DNA from: Prinia subflava
Lineage: Eukaryota > Chordata > Aves > Passeriformes > Cisticolidae
NCBI RefSeq assembly: GCF_021018805.1
Contig: NC_086253.1
Span: 14,076,735-14,140,734, forward strand
Direction: 5' to 3'
DNA length: 64,000 bases
Position 1 is the first letter of the stretch, and every line of letters begins with the position of its first letter. Below the pieces are notes generated by a model that ran no database searches, was not told where the DNA came from, and saw only the letters and a program-made list of their open reading frames with translations. Shown in pieces: positions 48,536 to 59,940 of this stretch. The translations under genes and the position numbers were made by a program.

Positions 48536-49083
48536 TGTGGCAGTGTGTTAATTTAATCGGTTAAGCTTTCTATACTTTTGTACTTGTTCCCTGTACCCTA
48601 CCCCTCGATTGTTCCTTTGTTTAACTCACATGACTCTGGCACCTGCCATGCGGCACACGGTTAGCTGCCTGTCATTTCTCCCGCCTTTGTAAATCCCTCC
48701 TATTTTTCCCCTGATTAGTCCAAGCGATGTTCTATTACACCTGTATCCCCTGGCAACCTGCCCCGGTTGGCTGGCAGCGGCTGGCCACCCCCTTTGTCCC
48801 CCCTCCAAATCCTTTGGACAAAAACCCCCCGCACCCCTCTCCCCCCGAGCAGTTTCGGGCTGAGGAGGTGTTTGCAATAAACCCTCTGTTCGTCTGAAAT
48901 TGTTTCCTCCTTTCTTTCCACTGCCCGTCGAATCTCCATCGCTCGCATAAGCCTCTGCCAGGCAAAGAACCCACGGGAGTCAGTACTGCTTGCGAGCTTG
49001 CGGACTGACCCCCTAACACTCTGTCGCTGTGTCTGGGCCAGCGGTGACAGAGCCCGTTGGCTCTCTGTGAGCACACCGACGGA
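48536..49083 (+). repeat. ERV 3' LTR
   Basis: 548 bp, colinear with the 5' LTR without indels. The substitutions relative to it are at 48778, 48819, 48927 and 49002, all transitions. The change at 48819 makes the TATA-like element read ACAAAAA instead of ATAAAAA. The AATAAA at 48876-48881 is intact and would define the 3' end of proviral RNA. Confidence 0.93.
48876..48881 (+). terminator. Poly(A) signal of the ERV (3' LTR)
   Basis: AATAAA in R of the 3' LTR with a GT/T-rich stretch about 15 bp downstream. It would terminate both full-length and spliced proviral transcripts. Confidence 0.75.
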
Positions 49084-49089
49084 CAAGTG
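49084..49089. repeat. ERV target-site duplication, right copy (CAAGTG)
   Basis: Exact repeat of the left copy at 41435-41440, immediately after the 3' LTR. It fixes the proviral boundary. Confidence 0.85.
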
Positions 49090-49222
49090 TGTCAGTGTTA
49101 AAGAGGTATTTGGACAATGTCCTTAATAAACGTGATTTAACTTTTGCTCAGCCCTGAAGTGGTCAGGCAGTTGGACACGATGGTCGTTGTAGGTACCTCC
49201 TAATTGTAATTTTCTATTCTGC
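49090..49222 (+). mobile_element. CR1 LINE, right part (3' end)
   Basis: Continuation of the CR1 interrupted at 41440: TGTCAGTGTTAAAGAGG, ATTTGGACAATGTCC, GTGGTCAGGCAGTTGGACAC, then ATGGTCGTTGTAGGTACC and a degenerate ATTTTCTATTCTG end. These are standard CR1 3' UTR and tail landmarks in the same orientation as the left part. Confidence 0.85.
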
Positions 49223-49952
49223 AACAGAAAGTGCTGTATTAGTTAGAGTTTCTGAGCCACACAATATATTTTTGAAAAAGCAAGTGTTCCTGTAAGTTAG
49301 AGATGGTGTGGTGTATGTAAATTTTGCTCTCAGTTGCCTTCCAGATGCTGTATACTCCTCAAGTTCTTCTACTTGTCACCATTCTCTTTAGCTTTTGAAT
49401 GTCTAATGTAACAAGATAGAGAAAAGATTCAATAGGACAATCCAGCATCTGTTTTGAAACAATTCTTCTACTGCAATATATTTTGAATACCATGTTTATT
49501 TTATGAACATATTTCTTCACAGTTTTGTTATTAATTTGGCTAGTATAAAACCAGTGAAAATAAGGACCAGATGCTCAGCTGGAATAAAATTTACACCAGC
49601 TGAAGATCTATCCAGAGTAACAAAAACCTCCTGAGGTGAAACACAACTCAAAGTGTCAAGCCACAAACTGTTATTTCATATCACTCTGAAACCATGCAGA
49701 AAAACTAAAGATCTGCATGGGTCCAGTGGAGACTTATAAATAAACCTTCACGTACTCAAGACATTTCATGAACTATTTTTCATATCTTGACAAATCTGAG
49801 ATGATTTTTAAGCTGCTAAAAACCCCCATAATGGCTTGAAGTTTATAACAAAATTTTCCTTGTTTTTTTTTACAGATAACGGACTAAGATTAATTTTACT
49901 GATTCTTACTCATTTCCCTCCACTTTGAATTTATTCAGCATGCTGTGCAAGC
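49223..49952. other. Intergenic with one palindromic remnant
   Basis: Mostly featureless AT-rich DNA. At 49566-49612, GACCAGATGCTCAGCTGG faces ACACCAGCTGAAGATCTATCC, the two arms of an ancient amniote palindromic (MITE-like) repeat with its centre largely lost. Confidence 0.4.
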
Positions 49953-50023
49953 TTATATATATCTATAATCTCATATATATGAGGTTATATATATCTGTAA
50001 TCTCATATATATACATATATATA
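49953..50023. repeat. 32-bp AT-rich tandem duplication with palindrome
   Basis: TTATATATATCTNTAATCTC occurs at 49953 and 49985, a 32-bp period. CTCATATATATGAG (49970-49983) is a perfect palindrome. It continues into a (TA)n tract. Prone to cruciform formation and slippage. Confidence 0.75.
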
Positions 50024-53000
50024 TGACAAATTCTGTTTATTCCTACTGTACATCTAAGATCATATGCACCCAATGTATGAAGATGTTTTCTAATGAAATA
50101 TCTCAATCACTTCCATATTCTGCAGGTTTATTTTTGGCATTACCACTAGCCTCTGCTTTGCACATGTATTTATTTAGTGATGTCTCCATTCTTTAAATTG
50201 CCAATTGTATTGCTGATTTTATTTTCAAGACAGTAACACATTTCTTCCAGACTCTTTGTATTAGCTTTTTGTTGGGGTTGTTATTTCCTGTGTTGGTGAT
50301 GGGGTGTCTTCCGTTTTTCCAGGAGGCTGCATTCATCAGAATGGAGAGCAGCCAATAATTATAGAGATTTTAAATTTTTACTATTAAGTCCCACTCCTGC
50401 AAAGATTTAGCCATGTTCCTTACTTTAAACATATGATCTGTCCCACTGAACCCAGAGGATCAGCATTAAGCCCATGCGTATATCTTAGCACTTTCAGAAC
50501 CCAAATAACATTTGATTTTTTTATATTTCTGAACCTACAGGAATTGATCTGATGATAATTAGACTGTAAGCAGATAGTTTCAAAGTGCATTGCTGATTAC
50601 AAGAGGATTCATCCTGGGGCAAAGTTCTGAGTAGGGACTTAAAAAGTCTGAGTCAAGACCTGGCTGTTTCACAGCCTCATGAAATGGGTTTGAATAAATC
50701 ACCATATTTCAGATAGACCCAAAGTTCTTCATCTTCCTAATTCCCTGGTTTGAAATGTCTCAGATTTAGGTGCCTCAACGTTCTTGCACATATATAGAAA
50801 AAAACCCCTTGCAGCTGATTGCAATACAGCAGGGTGCTACTCCTGTAAACAATCAACTTGCAACATCTGTACAAGGTGTTATTGTGCATGTACCCATGCC
50901 TCAGTATCTTGTGTTTCCCAGAACAGGGCTCACTGGTTTTACCTGTAAAGGTTCTTGCAGACGTGGTCTTTTTACTGATGGCACTGACTGAAGTTTAGTC
51001 TGACCACTACATGCTGTGGTCATGCAAATTCATAATAAAATATAGAGGAATAATGGTAAAATCAGTATTTAGCTGTTCTTTAAACATATTCTTGTAAGTA
51101 TGTGGAAGCTATGCTTTACAGCTGCCTACATTCATATATATTCAGCAGTATTGGGGTAATTATACCATTTGTATTCCAGAGAATTATGGGAGTCTACAGC
51201 AAAGTTTCCTGCGTTCTCCTCACATATCTCTTCAGTCGAACATGAGTCAGACCTGCACTGCTTATTAGAATATTATTAGCATAAGTTGTTTTAGTAAAGT
51301 AGTAAATAATTCATAAGGAAATCTGCAAAAGCAAATATGTTTGCTGCTTCCCGCATTTTCATTGGTCTTGAAGAGAATTGTTCACTTTCTTCAAATATTT
51401 GGTTTAAAAATGTGGTAACAGTACATTGTTTTCCACTCCAGATGGCCTGTGCATTTTTTCTTTTCCCAGGAAGACATCTGAAACTTGGTGCCATGGTGAA
51501 AGTAAGGAAAACATATAGAATTCTAAGGTTCTAAATCTGTTTTTAAAAGACAGCAGGGCATATGAGATAGCAAGGATCTCAGCTGGCAAGTACCAGAGGC
51601 CAGGTGCAAGGTGTTTAAACATCTAATTTCCACTGAAGGTTTGTTATATGCCTGCACACTCGTTTAAATAGAAACAGCAGATTGATATCTATGCTGCAGT
51701 CGCACAAAGCAATGAAAGTCAGGAGCAAATCCCCACTGCAGTGGGCACTATAGAAAATAAAGGGAGACACTCTTCACCAGAGCATTTACAGTTTTATCCT
51801 GCTTCTTTTAGTTTAATTTCTGTTGGTACTTAATATTCCAGCCAGGCACACAGCTATGGAATAAACACTGTAATGACAATATAGAAGAGGTTTGGAGCCT
51901 CTAATGGTATCATAGCCCTTTCTGTAGAGTTTCAAAAGGTTATAGTATTTCCAAAGAGTAGGGATGCCTCCAGACCACTGAGTTTGACAGCCTAGCATAT
52001 GCCCAGACCACCTGCAAGCCCCACACAGTGTGTCACCCTTCAGGGAAGTAAGAGGCAAGGGGCATAAGCAAATCTTAAACAGGCACAGTGTGAGCAGATG
52101 GTGTTAATTCCAAAGTCAATGCATGCACCTAAATTTGGTTGTTCTCAGGAGGCACAAACACACAAGATGGTTGTATGAATTTGAACCGTCATTTCCTAGA
52201 GCTGGTTTGCCCAAACAGGGATGAACCTTTCAGCTGTTGTTTGAAATGTTGAATTCAACTACACCAGGGTTAAAGCCTGCCATTACTGAGTGCAGATCAA
52301 AGCTGGAAGACAAAGTTGTTCTACCAATGAAACATCCACTTCCACATTGATTTTTACATACCAAGTCCTCACAGACAGCAGAAACACCAGGATTTTGGGG
52401 GGAGAAAGAAAAATAATGTCAACATTTTGAAAGACTTATGTTCATGTTGCACCTGGGAGTAAACCAAAGATTATCCAATTAAAAATAGCTAATTGGAAAA
52501 CATTAATAACCAAAGAGAATATGTCTGTAATTTGAGGAGTTTAAGAGTAGCCAAGGACTTCAGTAGTCAAGGAATGACTCATCTCTGCTTTTAGCAGGTG
52601 AGAAGGTAAGCCCATCTTAGGCTGGGTGTCCAAGCTCCCATGATAAGGAACAGAAGAAAGCAGTGTCTCAGAGGCAATCCACTTCATCTAAGACATGGCT
52701 TTGGACCCACTCCTCCTGATAAAGTTTGTCTCCTTCTGCTGACTCTGGAAGGGAATCAAATTATGTCTTGTTTGAGAACTTAGCTTTTACATGGCTAAAA
52801 CCAAGTCATTTTACCCTCTGTAAAAAAACTATATCCTAGTTAATAAACTAGGATTTTTAAAATATAACTACTTTCCTGGTGTGTTCTCAACTGAGGGCTC
52901 ATGCGTCTCTGATCCAAACTTCATGACACAAAATCTTTGCATCTTCTCTTCCGTTGTAAGTTTGTGCAGCACACTGCAAGACACCAAGCACACTGCTATC

Positions 53001-53584
53001 AGACAAATAAAAAGAATAATAAAACTCAATCATGCTTGTATATATAGAAGGCCAATCAATGTAAACACAGGGTCTCTCCAAACAGAAGAAAAGCGGAAGC
53101 CAGATGGCATGAAATCATTGATAGCTGTTTCATAAACTTTTCCTGCAATCAAATCTAATTGAAATAACACTAGATTGTAGGCTTGAGCAGGTGGGCAGCA
53201 CACACAGCTGTTTCTGCTAGATGATTTCCAAAGAATACATACATAAAACATTTCACAGGGACTGACATACGGCAAAAAAGGGTTACCCCAGATGGAATGC
53301 TCTCTTTCAGGCTTTATTTCACTGACAGATTTCCGAAGCCCTCCTCTTTAAAAATATGGGCAGAAGTGTTTTTCTGGAACAGTTAAACCAATTACAGCCA
53401 TATACAATGCTGTTGGGAGCTAAGGCCTGGTGATGAAGTGTCTTCAATGCCAATTCGTATTTCAAGGCAAGGAAGAATAGAGGGAGACCTCCTAGTGTTC
53501 GGTTTATATCTTTGCAGTCAGGTAAAGGTAACTAAATCACCTCTGATAGATATTTCTGTTTCATAGAAATTTGTCAAGAAAAGG
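50024..53584. other. Intergenic, nothing recognised
   Basis: No transposon termini, RNA genes or credible coding exons. Open frames are short and unrelated to known families as far as I can see. Confidence 0.45.
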
Positions 53585-53840
53585 TTTTATCAGTTTCCTT
53601 GGTAGTTTATTAAAGTTTATCAGTTTCGTTGGTAGTTTATTCCAGCTTTCCCTGCACTTATAGCTAGATCTTTTCCTAATGTCTAATCTACTTTTTAACA
53701 CAATTAAGCTAATGGCCATACATGGTCAAGGAAAGGAAACAGTTAATGTCTTTTTCTGTTGTAATCTTTTGTATATAGGTGTATTTCCAATGTCCTCTCT
53801 CCTCTTTATGTTCTTTTCTGCAGATAAATATCCCATGGCA
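53585..53840 (-). mobile_element. Ancient CR1 3'-region fragment
   Basis: The plus strand shows reversed CR1 3' UTR and ORF2-end landmarks: GGTAGTTTATTCCAGCTTTC, CTTTTCCTAATGTCTAATCT, AACACAATTAAGC and CTCTTTATGTTCTTTTCTGC. It contains a 30-bp tandem duplication at its left end. Highly diverged; ends approximate. Confidence 0.5.
53586..53645 (-). repeat. 30-bp tandem duplication inside a CR1 fragment
   Basis: Two copies of TTTATCAGTTTC[C/G]TTGGTAGTTTATT start at 53586 and 53616 and differ at three positions. The duplication happened after the CR1 inserted. Confidence 0.8.
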
Positions 53841-53974
53841 GAATTTCTGAAGACTCACAAATGAGCCAGAAGGATCAGGTGAGTCTTCCAAGAGAGGTCC
53901 AGCACGTTAAGTAAGCCTGACATTCTGGACTGAATTTTATTTTGAACTTTTGTTTGCATTGGAAACTAGGACTC

Positions 53975-53991
53975 AAAAAAAGAAAAAGAAA

Positions 53992-54023
<32 letters not shown>

Positions 54024-54064
54024 AAAAAAGAAAAAAAAAGCGAAAGGAAGAAAAATGAAAAAGA
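53975..54064 (+). repeat. A-rich tract
   Basis: About 90 bp of A runs (up to about 23) interrupted by single G, grading into GAAAGGAAG. Possibly a decayed retroposon tail, but no body is recognised on its 5' side. Confidence 0.85.
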
Positions 54065-54422
54065 GCACCTTATGTGGGTCAAATGAGGACCTGAAATAAA
54101 TGAATTGTATAGCTCTACTACCTAGTGCATTCTGGCTAGATGATATAATGAAGCTTCTACTCTTCGTTATCTTCATATACATATAATAGAAAAAGATTTA
54201 CATGGTCTTTTCTATTATTGTTTATGCCAGAATCTGTGTATTTAACACTTTGGTCTAAAGGATTCAAATCTGCCACAGTATTACTAAGAGCAATCCAGAA
54301 CTGATGAAATAAGTGAAGAGATAAGGGAACTCTGGTTTCTCTTCAGATGCTGTAATTCTCATGCCTTTTACTTAAGATTTCCATGAAGAGGATACATTTA
54401 TTTATTACAACCTTCCAGTACT
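54065..54422. other. Intergenic, nothing recognised
   Basis: Short AT-rich interval between the A-rich tract and the CR1. No feature supported. Confidence 0.4.
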
Positions 54423-54742
54423 TAAAGAGAGCCTCCAGAAAAGATAGGGTGGCATTCTATCAGGACACATAGTGATAGGATGAGGGGTAATGTTTTAAAA
54501 ATGAAGGATGGTAGATTTAGATTTGATATTAGGAATAAATTCTTTACTATGAGGGTGGTGAGATACTGGCACAGGTTGCCCAGAGAAGCTGTGGGTGCTT
54601 CATTCCTGAAGGCATTCAAGGACTGGCTGAATGGGGCTTTGAACACACTGGTCTAGTGAAAGGCACCCCTGCCCATGGTGGCAGAGGGTTTGGAATGAAA
54701 TGATCTTTAAGGTCCCCTCCAACACCGAACATTCTGTGATTT
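54423..54742 (+). mobile_element. CR1 LINE 3' fragment (about 320 bp)
   Basis: Clear plus-strand CR1: GATAGGATGAGGGGTAATG, GTAGATTTAGATTTGATATTAGG, AATTCTTTACTATGAGGGTGG, CTGGCACAGGTTGCCCAGAG, CCTGCCCATGGTGGCAGAGG, GATCTTTAAGGTCCCCTCC and ATTCTGTGATTTT at the end. It is the best-preserved CR1 in the window, 5'-truncated as usual. Confidence 0.88.
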
Positions 54743-55861
54743 TAAGAATAGAATTAGATGCGAACTGTGCCATTAAATAATGATAATTTCTTGGTCTGCA
54801 GGAGTTTTCTAGAGACTTATTTGGAAATGTTAATTCTGACATTAATGGCAGGCAGCCTCTGCCTCATTCCCAGTCATTTTATGTTAGAAATAAAATATAT
54901 ATTGATAATATAGATCCAGGAGTAGAGGAGGAAGAGGAAACATGATTATACCACTCCAAAAATCCAAAGTCCTGACCTGCAGAGGTGTCCTGGGGAAGTG
55001 CCACCCTGTGGTCACCTTCCTTAGGGGTTTGGCTGTAACACAGCCCCTTGCTCCTGCTCATGCAGTCTCCAGTTTCTTCAGGAATCAGGTACAATTCTCA
55101 AGGGAAAACCCACACTCCTCAGAGACAGAGAAAGCAGGAAGAAATCATCAGTAGCTCCAAGTAGTGGGAGCAACTATTTGCAAAAGGCAGTGAGAATCAA
55201 GCCCTGGGGTGATATGACTCTGCAAGAAATAAATGAGTGTGAAGCAAATGCTTTCAAAAGAATCCATCTCAGCTCTGCGGCAGAAAAAACTGCAACACAC
55301 AGAAAGAATCAGTGACAAAAGATCCAAAAGAGGCAGTTGATTCCCTGCAGGGGAGAAAACAAAGTGTTTACAAAGATGCAGAACAGTAAATCATCAAAGT
55401 GTGCAGCAAATGTCTCAAACGTAAGGTTCATTCCTACATTTGTATGTAAGACACAGTAAAGAGAAAAGGATACATCCCCTGCCTTTCAGGCCATTTGGAC
55501 TTGAGCAGGTGTAGCATGTCAAGTAAGAATAACAGCAAAACAACAAAGAAGGAAAGAGGAAGGACCACAGGAGTAATGGGAGCACAAGGATCATATGTAA
55601 GTTTATATAATTGCTTTGGATTACTGGGGGAAATCATCAGCTTGTTTACTGACTTGTTCTCTATCTCTTCACTTGTCTTAAACTGCAGTAGTTATTTCAG
55701 GCTACTGAAGGGGTCTATTTTGAGTGCAGTCTGTGAAGGTTGATTATGGGAAGGGGCTTGTGGGAGGCAAAGGAGTGAAGACAAAAGCAGTGATGAAGTT
55801 AAGGAACAATAGATGCAGAAACAGAGGGGACCTGGTGCAGATCCTAGCACTGCTTTCAATA
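54743..55861. other. Intergenic, nothing recognised
   Basis: No transposon or coding feature supported. Confidence 0.4.
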
Positions 55862-56075
55862 ATAGCTGATGCTCATATAGAGCTTTTCAAGCATAGATTT
55901 TGAAATGTTTTAAATTGAAGTCTGAATCATCTTATTCATATTATAAGAGGACAAATTTTATGTTCAAGGTCACTCAGCAGAAAAAAAATGCACCGTAGCC
56001 AGGCAGAAGATTCACAGGCCCTGAATGCTAGTGCCAGGCTGCCCACAAGCCACACTGCCTCTACCAGCTTGGGCT
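55862..56075 (+). mobile_element. Ancient MIR-like SINE remnant
   Basis: Landmarks in order: ATATAGAGCTTTTCAAGC, AGATTTTGAAATGTTTTAAA, AAGGTCACTCAGCAG, GCCAGGCAGAAGATTCACAG and CCACACTGCCTCTACC. This matches the order of an old amniote MIR-related SINE ('TATAGCGCTTTTCATC', 'AAGGTCACACAGC', 'CCACACTGCCTC'). Diverged, but the order is convincing. Confidence 0.5.
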
Positions 56076-56622
56076 TTATCCTGCAATGCAGGGCTGATGT
56101 GCTAGAAATTAATTTATCAGCTGCTTTCTCTCTAAATTACATGCTGAAATACCATGTCAACACGTTTGTAGGGAGAACTGACCTTGGTGGAGACACAGTG
56201 CAGGGATTACTGGGGAATTAAAGAAGGTTTACTCTCTCTACCCTCCTTATTATGAATACCCAATGTAAAATGGTACTCAGATATGTAACACAGTCACAGC
56301 TAGACTGAAGACATATTAAGACAAATATGTGTGTTCAGGACCACAGACAGGCCCCTCTCAAGGCCAGATACAGTCTGTTCAAATAATGGTTTGCAGTACA
56401 CCCTAAGCAGACAGGTGATGTCTGAAGTCCAGACATTTACCAGCGTGCTTGGATGTAAGAGAGGTCAGAAAATGCCATGCTTGTGGATCCTCTGAAAAGT
56501 GCTCACTCGGTGTTATGGATATGCCAGCGTGTCGATACACATATGACCTTTTTTGGCATTTGAAATGTGTAAATTCTGCTGACTCCTAAACCACACAGAA
56601 AGTCTTTTGACTCAGAACTGTT
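56076..56622. other. Intergenic, nothing recognised
   Basis: No repeat end or coding signal supported. Confidence 0.4.
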
Positions 56623-56672
56623 CATAGAATCACAAATCACAGAATGATAGAATGTCTCAAGTTGGAAGGGAT
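56623..56672 (-). mobile_element. CR1 LINE 3' tip
   Basis: CATAGAATCACAAATCACAG, AATGATAGAATG and AAGTTGGAAGGGATCTG are the reverse complement of a CR1 3' terminus with its ATTCTATG-type repeats. Only the last 50 bp or so are recognisable. Confidence 0.7.
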
Positions 56673-58652
56673 CTGTAATTGTTTGAATTGTTCCAAGTTT
56701 TAATGTTCTAATCTCACATTAGTTTATACCATGAGCAGATGTGGTGGTGCATCCCCCCACCCCTGCTCCCTGGGGCCACACTGTGATCTCAGAAATGCTC
56801 ACTGGGCCTCAGCCTTGACGAACAGCACCTGGGCTGAGCTCCTCTTGAGCTTATCAGAAACACTGTCTGCTTCCACCACCTTATGCTAACAAGCTCCTGT
56901 TTTTAATGAACAGCCTTGGAAACTTATACTTCTTGCCTGAATAGCAACCCAAATGGAGTAACATTTTTGTTAGTGAACTTTCAGAGGAAGTTAACAACCT
57001 GAATTACGGCCAGGATGAACATCATGACTAAAGCCAACCTTCTTGTGACCCTGCAAACAATGGTTGTAAGTGAGACCCTTTGAGCTTTCCTGGACCACAG
57101 AGGGAGGTGAGCAGCAATCTGCCTCTGCGTGGGACTCCTCTCAGACCAGCAAACTCAGGTTTTGCATACCTGCAGAATCACTGTCAAACAAGGGGTGGAT
57201 CCTGGGCTGATATCCCTCACTCCTTGAGGCTCGACCCTACAGCCATTTAGAAGATGCAAAGGCATCTGAAATGAGCTTCACTGAATTCTTCACAGGTATA
57301 CCTTGTACCTACTCTTTAGGTCTGTGTGCATGCAAGTGTGAATATGCCCTAGCAAATGGAATGTTGGTCTCCTGGATTCTTAAATACATTAGATTTGTAA
57401 GTTAGGCCTCTGAGTTACCGTTCTGCTGTTGTAAATTCTACATGAAGCTTTTATTAAATTGTTTAACTTCAGCTATCAGTTAAGTGTTGTTAAGTTCAAG
57501 TGCTTTTAAATATTTAAGTTAAAACTGTTGGTCAAGTCTGTGGCTTAGTTTAGCCTTGTGACTCAACAGGAGGGTCCTCCTTATTCCTGTTTTTTCCTTC
57601 ACTTTCCTATCCTTACCCTTTTCTCCCCAAACCCCCAGCCTCCATGTAGGTAATTTTTGGGCTGATTTTGGTTTAGATACATTAATTTTAGATATTAGCT
57701 GGCTTTTCTCTGTGAGCTTTAACCCTCTAGTGGGTAGTAGAGTGAACCTTGCCAATGAACTTTGTCAAGCTTTTGCTTTTGTACTAAAAAATGCTTTTGC
57801 TGATGACTCTTTAAATTACCTTAAAACACTTATTTGCAACAGCAGAGAAGTAGTTTAATTGCACAGAGCACGTGGTAGTGTTCTTTTATCTTTTAAAATA
57901 CAATTATCACAGGTCTAGTTCAAGAAATCTTTTCAAATGACAAAAAAATCTTTGATGACAACACTTTATTGTCATCACAAGCAAATGTTACCTATTTAGC
58001 CAACCATTTAATATTGCTGATCTTTTATTTGCTCTTCCTTCCTAGTAACACATTCATATTATATTTTAAAATGTAACATTTTTAAAGATTAAATGATGTC
58101 TTTATGTGACTGGACCATGCACATTTATGGTAACAGTATCACCATAATTCATTGCTGTACTACAATGGAATTTCTGCTTGCCTGGTTCATTGCAAACCCC
58201 ACTCAACAGCTGTGCTGCAGATGTAGCTACACATTCATGTGCAATTGCTTTGTCTCAGCACTGTCTAGATTTACATACCTTAGAAGATGTTCCTATTTGT
58301 TTTTGAGAGTGAAATCTTGCCTATAACACATCTATCAACTCAAAATTGGCCCAGTATCAATCACATGGATAGATCTACAAATTGTATCAAGGTATTACAG
58401 TACACTGGATACTCAAGGTACACTGCTTATTAAAAAAAATAATAGTGTAAAGATCACAGTAACAATTTTTATATCTTTTGTACTGTTAATGCTAGTCTTA
58501 TCGTGGAGCATGTTAGAGGGGATCTTTTTATAAATGTGAAATTTCAATGGCTTGAAAGATTTTGGATTAGATTTGATTTGACCTCCTGAAACAGTAGTAG
58601 GAATTTTCTCTGCTGAGCTAATTATCACTTGAAATTGTTCTGAGCAACTGTA
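56673..58652. other. Intergenic; possible decayed LTR, not called
   Basis: Positions 56740-57300 are GC-richer and begin TGTGGTGGTGCAT, sharing 13 bases with the start of the LTR at 13863, but similarity ends there and no TATA/AATAAA pair follows. A perfect 9-bp hairpin (TGATGACAA at 57953, TTGTCATCA at 57969) is the only other structure noted. Confidence 0.4.
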
Positions 58653-58670
58653 GATCATCATCATCATCAT
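58653..58670 (+). repeat. (ATC)n microsatellite, about five units
   Basis: ATCATCATCATCATCAT in otherwise non-repetitive DNA. Confidence 0.8.
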
Positions 58671-58739
58671 GTCTCACTGCTAATCAGAAAGCATCTGCAG
58701 CACCATATAGCAGACTTGCAGTGCACAAACTGCAGTACA

Positions 58740-59940
58740 TCTATTTAATGGAACAACAATTATTTTACTCTTTGTGCTTATCGAAAGGTAACTCTAATGT
58801 TGGCTAATGAATTCTACCCCAGCTGTGCGTGATCTCATAATTACGTGGTTCAGGCTCCACATTAGTTAATCAAATGGTTTCTTCAGTGCAATTTTACAAT
58901 GATTCAGACCCCAATTCACTGAAGAATTTGCCTAAAATCAGGTTTACTCAGTGGCCAGTGGAACCCACTTCACTGGCTTAAATGGATGGCTGAACACACA
59001 GATCTTCACATCCTTGCTTTTAGGCAGGCTCTGGCAGCAGTTTGATGAATAAAGATCATACTGTGGAACCAGCTTCTGTATTTGGAATTAAGATATTGAT
59101 CACTGCTAGAAATTATTATTTAACATATAGTGTCAGTAGCACGACACTCTATTTCAACACATCCATTATGTAATCCAAAAGTTAAGAAATCCAATGAATA
59201 AACTCCCTAGAGCTAGTGTCAGTAAAATATCCCTTATATACATATTTCTAATCAATAACAATTTTTTTTCTCTAAAAGCTGTGGATTAACATATTCTTCT
59301 AGTGCCTTGTTTTAATGTTTTGTTTCCAGCAAAGGATCTCGCTCTGCAAGAAAACACAGGAATAATGTGTATCCATGCATCAGCCATTTAGCTGTTAGCA
59401 AACAGAGATAATGGCCATTGGGAATGTAAAAGCTAGACTACTTGGCTGCTCTGACAAATGAAATCCAGGAGTAATGAGTCACACTAGATGTGATCCTTTA
59501 AAAAGAAACATTGGCAAACTCTCAGATTTTAAAATAACTTTGCTGAGATCAAGTGGAGCTGTCTTCAGCCATGATGAAAAAGCTAAAAATGAGTATCTGA
59601 CTGTGCAGATAATTCCAGCAGGCTGGCAGCATTCATTTGAGAAGCAGCCCAGCCTGATAAGGCGCTCGCACTGATGCTAATGCGAACTGGAGGGTGCGGA
59701 TGCGTATTGCATAATCGCTGCATGCACGGCCGCTCATTCTGCACTGCTGCCTGTGGCTATCAGCCCGGGGGGATGATAATGTACGTGTCTCTGAGCCAGC
59801 CCCTGCTCCGGGGGATTTTGTTTTACTCTACACTGAGAGGCAGACTGCAGAATGCTCGTTTTCCTGAGCAAGGAAAGCTGAACACATTTTCCCCAGGAAT
59901 TTCAGCAAATTGAGTCAAGAGTGCAGGCATGTCACCCACA
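58740..59940. promoter_or_regulatory. Candidate conserved noncoding enhancer region
   Basis: No repeat family fits. The region is dense in homeodomain and POU-type words: CTCATAATTACG (58832), ATTAGTTAATC (58862), GATAATGGCCATTGGG (59408), ATGCTAATGCG (59674), TATTGCATAATCG (59686). There is a CpG cluster at 59660-59810 in surrounding AT-rich, CpG-poor DNA. Such composition is typical of conserved developmental enhancers in gene deserts. The open frames here (59474-59674, 59674-59913) lack family features. Conservation itself cannot be seen in one sequence, so this is inference. Confidence 0.35.

Larger units (their letters stand above)
41441..49083 (+). mobile_element. Betaretrovirus-like endogenous retrovirus, env-deleted (7643 bp)
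   Basis: Complete proviral layout: 548-bp LTR, tRNA-Lys(1,2)-type PBS, leader with splice donor, gag, pro-pol fused in the -1 frame, env remnant, polypurine tract and 548-bp LTR, bounded by the 6-bp duplication CAAGTG. The LTRs differ at four of 548 sites (about 0.7%), so insertion is recent, roughly the order of a million years or a little more at typical passerine neutral rates (inference). The PBS type and A AAA AAC shift site are betaretrovirus-like. The single CCHC box and single frameshift (pro and pol share one frame) differ from classical betaretroviruses with their two shifts. Coding capacity is broken: the expected Gag start is lost, the protease active site is altered, pol has two stops and env is a stub. 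GC and CpG content stand out sharply from the AT-rich flanks. Confidence 0.95.

Noticed and set aside
49081..49092. LTR ending in canonical CA at 49085 with a 4-bp duplication
   Set aside because: The 5' LTR lacks CA at the equivalent place (it reads GG), while the GA end gives equal LTR lengths and an exact 6-bp duplication.
56740..57300. An LTR starting TGTGGTGGTGCAT like that at 13863
   Set aside because: Identity stops after 13 bases; no TATA/AATAAA order or target duplication.
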